Assembly: GCA_900313745.1 (NCBI GenBank)
Contig: OMSM01000460.1
Span: forward strand, 1-7,485
From: an uncultured Lachnospiraceae bacterium
GTDB taxonomy: Bacteria > Bacillota > Clostridia > Lachnospirales > Lachnospiraceae
Length of the DNA stretch: 7,485 nt
Direction: 5' to 3'
The first letter of the stretch is position 1; every line of letters starts with the position of its first letter. Shown one piece after another: positions 5,564-7,485 of the stretch. The translations under genes and the position numbers were made by a program. The notes under the pieces are model-generated. The model was not told the DNA's origin. It searched no databases and saw nothing but the letters and a program-made list of their open reading frames with translations.

Positions 5564-6304
5564 ATGATGAGAATTGCCATCCGAATGGATGATATTGCGC
5601 CGGGAATGGACTGGGCGAAGTTCGGGCGGTTCCGGGCACTCTGCGACAGGTACGGCGTGCGTCCCCTGATCGGGGTGGTCCCCGACAACCGGGACGCGGG
5701 TCTTGAGATCGATCCTCCGAGGGAGGATTTCTTCGAGACGGTGAAGGAGCTTGCCCACAGCGGCTGGTCCGTCGCGATGCACGGCTGCCACCATGTCTAT
5801 ACGACGAAGAGCGGCGGGCTTTTCCCCTTAAACCGCCTGTCGGAATTCGCGGGGCTTCCGTACGAGCGCCAGGAGGAGCTGATCCGCCGGGGCAGGGAAA
5901 TCCTGGAGGACAGGGGAATCGTCACCAGACTGTTCATGGCCCCCGCCCACAGCTACGACCGGAATACCCTGAAGGCCCTTAAGCAGAACGGCTTTGACCG
6001 CATCACGGACGGCTTCGGGACTGCGCCCTATCTTTATGAGGGCATCACCTTCTACCCGATTTCCTTCAGGGCAAAGGATACCCTGTCCTCCGGAAAGGAC
6101 GGTGTGTCGACGCTGGTGGTGCACACGAACACGATGACGGAGGAAGATTTCCGCCGGTACGGGGAGGAGGTTTTCCCCAGGCACCGGATCATATCGTACA
6201 GCGAGCTGCTCGCGGAACCTGCGGTGAAGCGCCCGGAAATACTCCGGGCCAAAGAATATGCGATGGCGGAAATAAAGCGCCGCCTGGTACAGGGAAGAGG
6301 ATGA
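5564..6304 (+). CDS. DUF2334/CE4-like polysaccharide or sugar deacetylase
   Basis: This 246-residue protein resembles the DUF2334 branch of the carbohydrate esterase 4 (NodB-like) superfamily, metal-dependent enzymes that remove N- or O-acetyl groups. Candidate metal/catalytic residues are D9-D10 in RMDDI at the end of the first strand, H73 and H77 in AMHGCHH, H129 in FMAPAHSYD and H187 in LVVHTNT. The order DD, HxxxH, then a late His is that of the superfamily. No signal peptide or membrane helix is present, unlike most secreted CE4 enzymes, so it should act in the cytoplasm on a sugar nucleotide or lipid-linked intermediate. ATG 5564 lies eight bases after the formyltransferase stop and uses a GGAG inside the end of that gene (5549-5552); ATG 5567 is also possible. 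Its stop overlaps the next start as ATGA, so translation is coupled to the glycosyltransferase. The substrate is unknown. Confidence 0.78.
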   Translation: MMRIAIRMDDIAPGMDWAKFGRFRALCDRYGVRPLIGVVPDNRDAGLEIDPPREDFFETVKELAHSGWSVAMHGCHHVYTTKSGGLFPLNRLSEFAGLPYERQEELIRRGREILEDRGIVTRLFMAPAHSYDRNTLKALKQNGFDRITDGFGTAPYLYEGITFYPISFRAKDTLSSGKDGVSTLVVHTNTMTEEDFRRYGEEVFPRHRIISYSELLAEPAVKRPEILRAKEYAMAEIKRRLVQGRG

Positions 6305-7485
6305 GCACCGGAAACCTTAGGAGCGGTGAAGCTCCCATCAGAATACTGCACGTTCTGGGCGTCCTGAACATGGGAGGTGCCGAGAGCCGCATCATGGACC
6401 TCTACCGGCACATCGACCGCACGAAGGTGCAGTTCGATTTCCTCGTGCACACGGAGGCGTCTCCCGCCTCCCTGCCGGAGGGCGGGGAGGCCCCATCCTC
6501 CGGGGTGCCGACCTCGGAGCAGCTCATGGCGGCAAGGAAACCGGATTTCTACGATGAGGAGGTGCTCTCCCTCGGAGGACGGATCTACGCGCTTCCCCGG
6601 TACCGGATGAAGACAGCCGCAGGCTACCGTGAAGCGGTGCGGCAGTTCTTCTCATCACACGGCGGCTGGGCTGCGGTCGAGGGACACATGACGAGCCTCG
6701 CCGCGATCTACCTGCCCGCCGCGAAGGAGAGCGGCATCCCGCACACCATCGCCCATGTCCGAAGCGGGGGCGTCCCCGCGGGAATGAAGGGGTACGCGAC
6801 GAAGTGGATGCGCAGGAAGCTCCCGGAGAGAGCGGACATCCTGCTTAGCTGCGCAAGGGACGCAGGTCTGGCGGTCTATGGAAAGAGAGCCGCAGCGGAC
6901 GGCAGGATAAAGGTTGTTCCCAATGCGATTGACACAGGTTTCTTCGCCTTCTCTGCGGAGAACAGGGCGTGTGTGAGGAGAGAGCTCGGAATCCCGGAGG
7001 ACGCGGTACTTATCGGGCACGTCGGGCGTTTTGACCCGATGAAGAACCACCGTTTCCTCATCGAGGTGCTGAAACTCCTCTCCGGCGGGCAAAACGCCGC
7101 AGGAAGCCCGGAATCTCCGAAGGCCATGCTGCTTCTCGTCGGTGCCGGCGATCTCCTTGAGGAGACAAGGAAAAGCGCGGAGAGCGCGGGAGTCGCGGAC
7201 CGGGTGATATTCGCAGGCCAGTGCGGAAGGGAGCGCACCGCCGCTCTGTATCAGGCGATGGATGTCTTCTGCCTTCCCTCGCTCTACGAAGGCCTTCCCG
7301 GGACAGTGGTGGAAGCCCAGGCTTCGGGGCTGCCCTGCCTCGTCTCCGGCAGGGTGACGGCAGAGGTGCTGATGACGCCCGGCGCGGAGCATCTCCCCAT
7401 AGAGGATCCCGCGGTCTGGGCGGACAGGATCCGGAGGATGAAGCCTCTTCCCGGAAGGGAGGAGCTCTCCGGGGAATACCGGGAG
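6301..7485 (+). CDS. GT4-family glycosyltransferase (3' end outside window)
   Basis: This is an open frame of 395 codons to the window edge, without a stop. It encodes a GT-B fold retaining glycosyltransferase that adds one sugar from a nucleotide donor to a lipid-linked glycan at the inner face of the membrane. The N-terminal domain begins with ILHVLGVLNMGGAESRIMDL (15-34), typical of EpsF/EpsD-like GT4 enzymes. The C-terminal domain shows GHVGRFDPMKNH (239-250), LLLVGAGDL (277-285) and the donor-binding signature with E330 and E338 (Ex7E) in SLYEGLPGTVVEAQ. Two Pro/Ser/Gly/Ala-rich insertions, near 52-80 and 261-273, make it longer than usual for the family. The start overlaps the deacetylase stop (ATGA), with AGGGA five bases upstream. 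Only a short C-terminal tail should be missing. Donor and acceptor cannot be read from the sequence. Confidence 0.9.
   Translation, partial: MSTGNLRSGEAPIRILHVLGVLNMGGAESRIMDLYRHIDRTKVQFDFLVHTEASPASLPEGGEAPSSGVPTSEQLMAARKPDFYDEEVLSLGGRIYALPRYRMKTAAGYREAVRQFFSSHGGWAAVEGHMTSLAAIYLPAAKESGIPHTIAHVRSGGVPAGMKGYATKWMRRKLPERADILLSCARDAGLAVYGKRAAADGRIKVVPNAIDTGFFAFSAENRACVRRELGIPEDAVLIGHVGRFDPMKNHRFLIEVLKLLSGGQNAAGSPESPKAMLLLVGAGDLLEETRKSAESAGVADRVIFAGQCGRERTAALYQAMDVFCLPSLYEGLPGTVVEAQASGLPCLVSGRVTAEVLMTPGAEHLPIEDPAVWADRIRRMKPLPGREELSGEYRE

Noticed and set aside
4959..5639. Minus-strand open frame (226 codons) across the formyltransferase and deacetylase genes
   Set aside because: It spans two well-supported plus-strand genes and has no recognisable motif; it is a reading-frame shadow.
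6655..7392. Minus-strand open frame (245 codons) opposite the glycosyltransferase gene
   Set aside because: The plus strand carries an uninterrupted GT4 frame with the Ex7E motif through this region, so the antisense frame is a shadow.

Overview
The window is GC-rich, tightly packed and carries seven protein genes. It looks like part of a surface-polysaccharide (capsule, exopolysaccharide or O-antigen-like) locus from a Gram-positive anaerobe. The best guess is Bacillota, class Clostridia, possibly a high-GC Lachnospiraceae. The grounds are a LytS-type kinase with a seven-helix sensor, a receiver fused to a short SARP-like domain, and the style of the Vi-type sugar-nucleotide enzymes. No rRNA or marker gene is present, so the taxonomy is inference. 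I saw no tRNA, rRNA, CRISPR array, insertion sequence or phage gene.

Layout. Positions 1-1014 hold the 3' part of a UDP-GlcNAc 6-dehydrogenase (TviB/WbpA type), closed by a strong intrinsic terminator (1061-1114). On the minus strand, 1945-1136 encodes a response regulator (receiver plus SARP-like DNA-binding domain) that converges on the dehydrogenase. A 174-bp intergenic region (1946-2119) follows; it contains candidate back-to-back promoters, an imperfect palindrome, a run of GTTAC-like pentamers and a small terminator-like hairpin in the regulator leader. On the plus strand, 2120-3400 encodes the divergent partner kinase, a seven-TM LytS/YpdA-type histidine kinase. A GC-rich 15-bp hairpin (3417-3468) and an extended -10 promoter (3492-3500) then separate it from a second plus-strand operon. 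That operon encodes a Vi-type SDR epimerase (TviC/WbpP-like, 3566-4540), a formyltransferase-fold enzyme (4590-5555), a DUF2334/CE4-like deacetylase (5564-6304) and a GT4 glycosyltransferase (6301 to the window end, open).

How it may work together. The dehydrogenase and epimerase are the classical pair that turns UDP-GlcNAc into UDP-GalNAcA. The deacetylase has no signal peptide and sits directly next to the formyltransferase. A coherent but unproven reading is that an N-acetyl group is removed in the cytoplasm and the freed amine is N-formylated, so that the glycosyltransferase builds an N-formylated amino-sugar or aminouronic-acid glycan. The divergent two-component system lies between the two halves of the sugar pathway and may control one or both operons.
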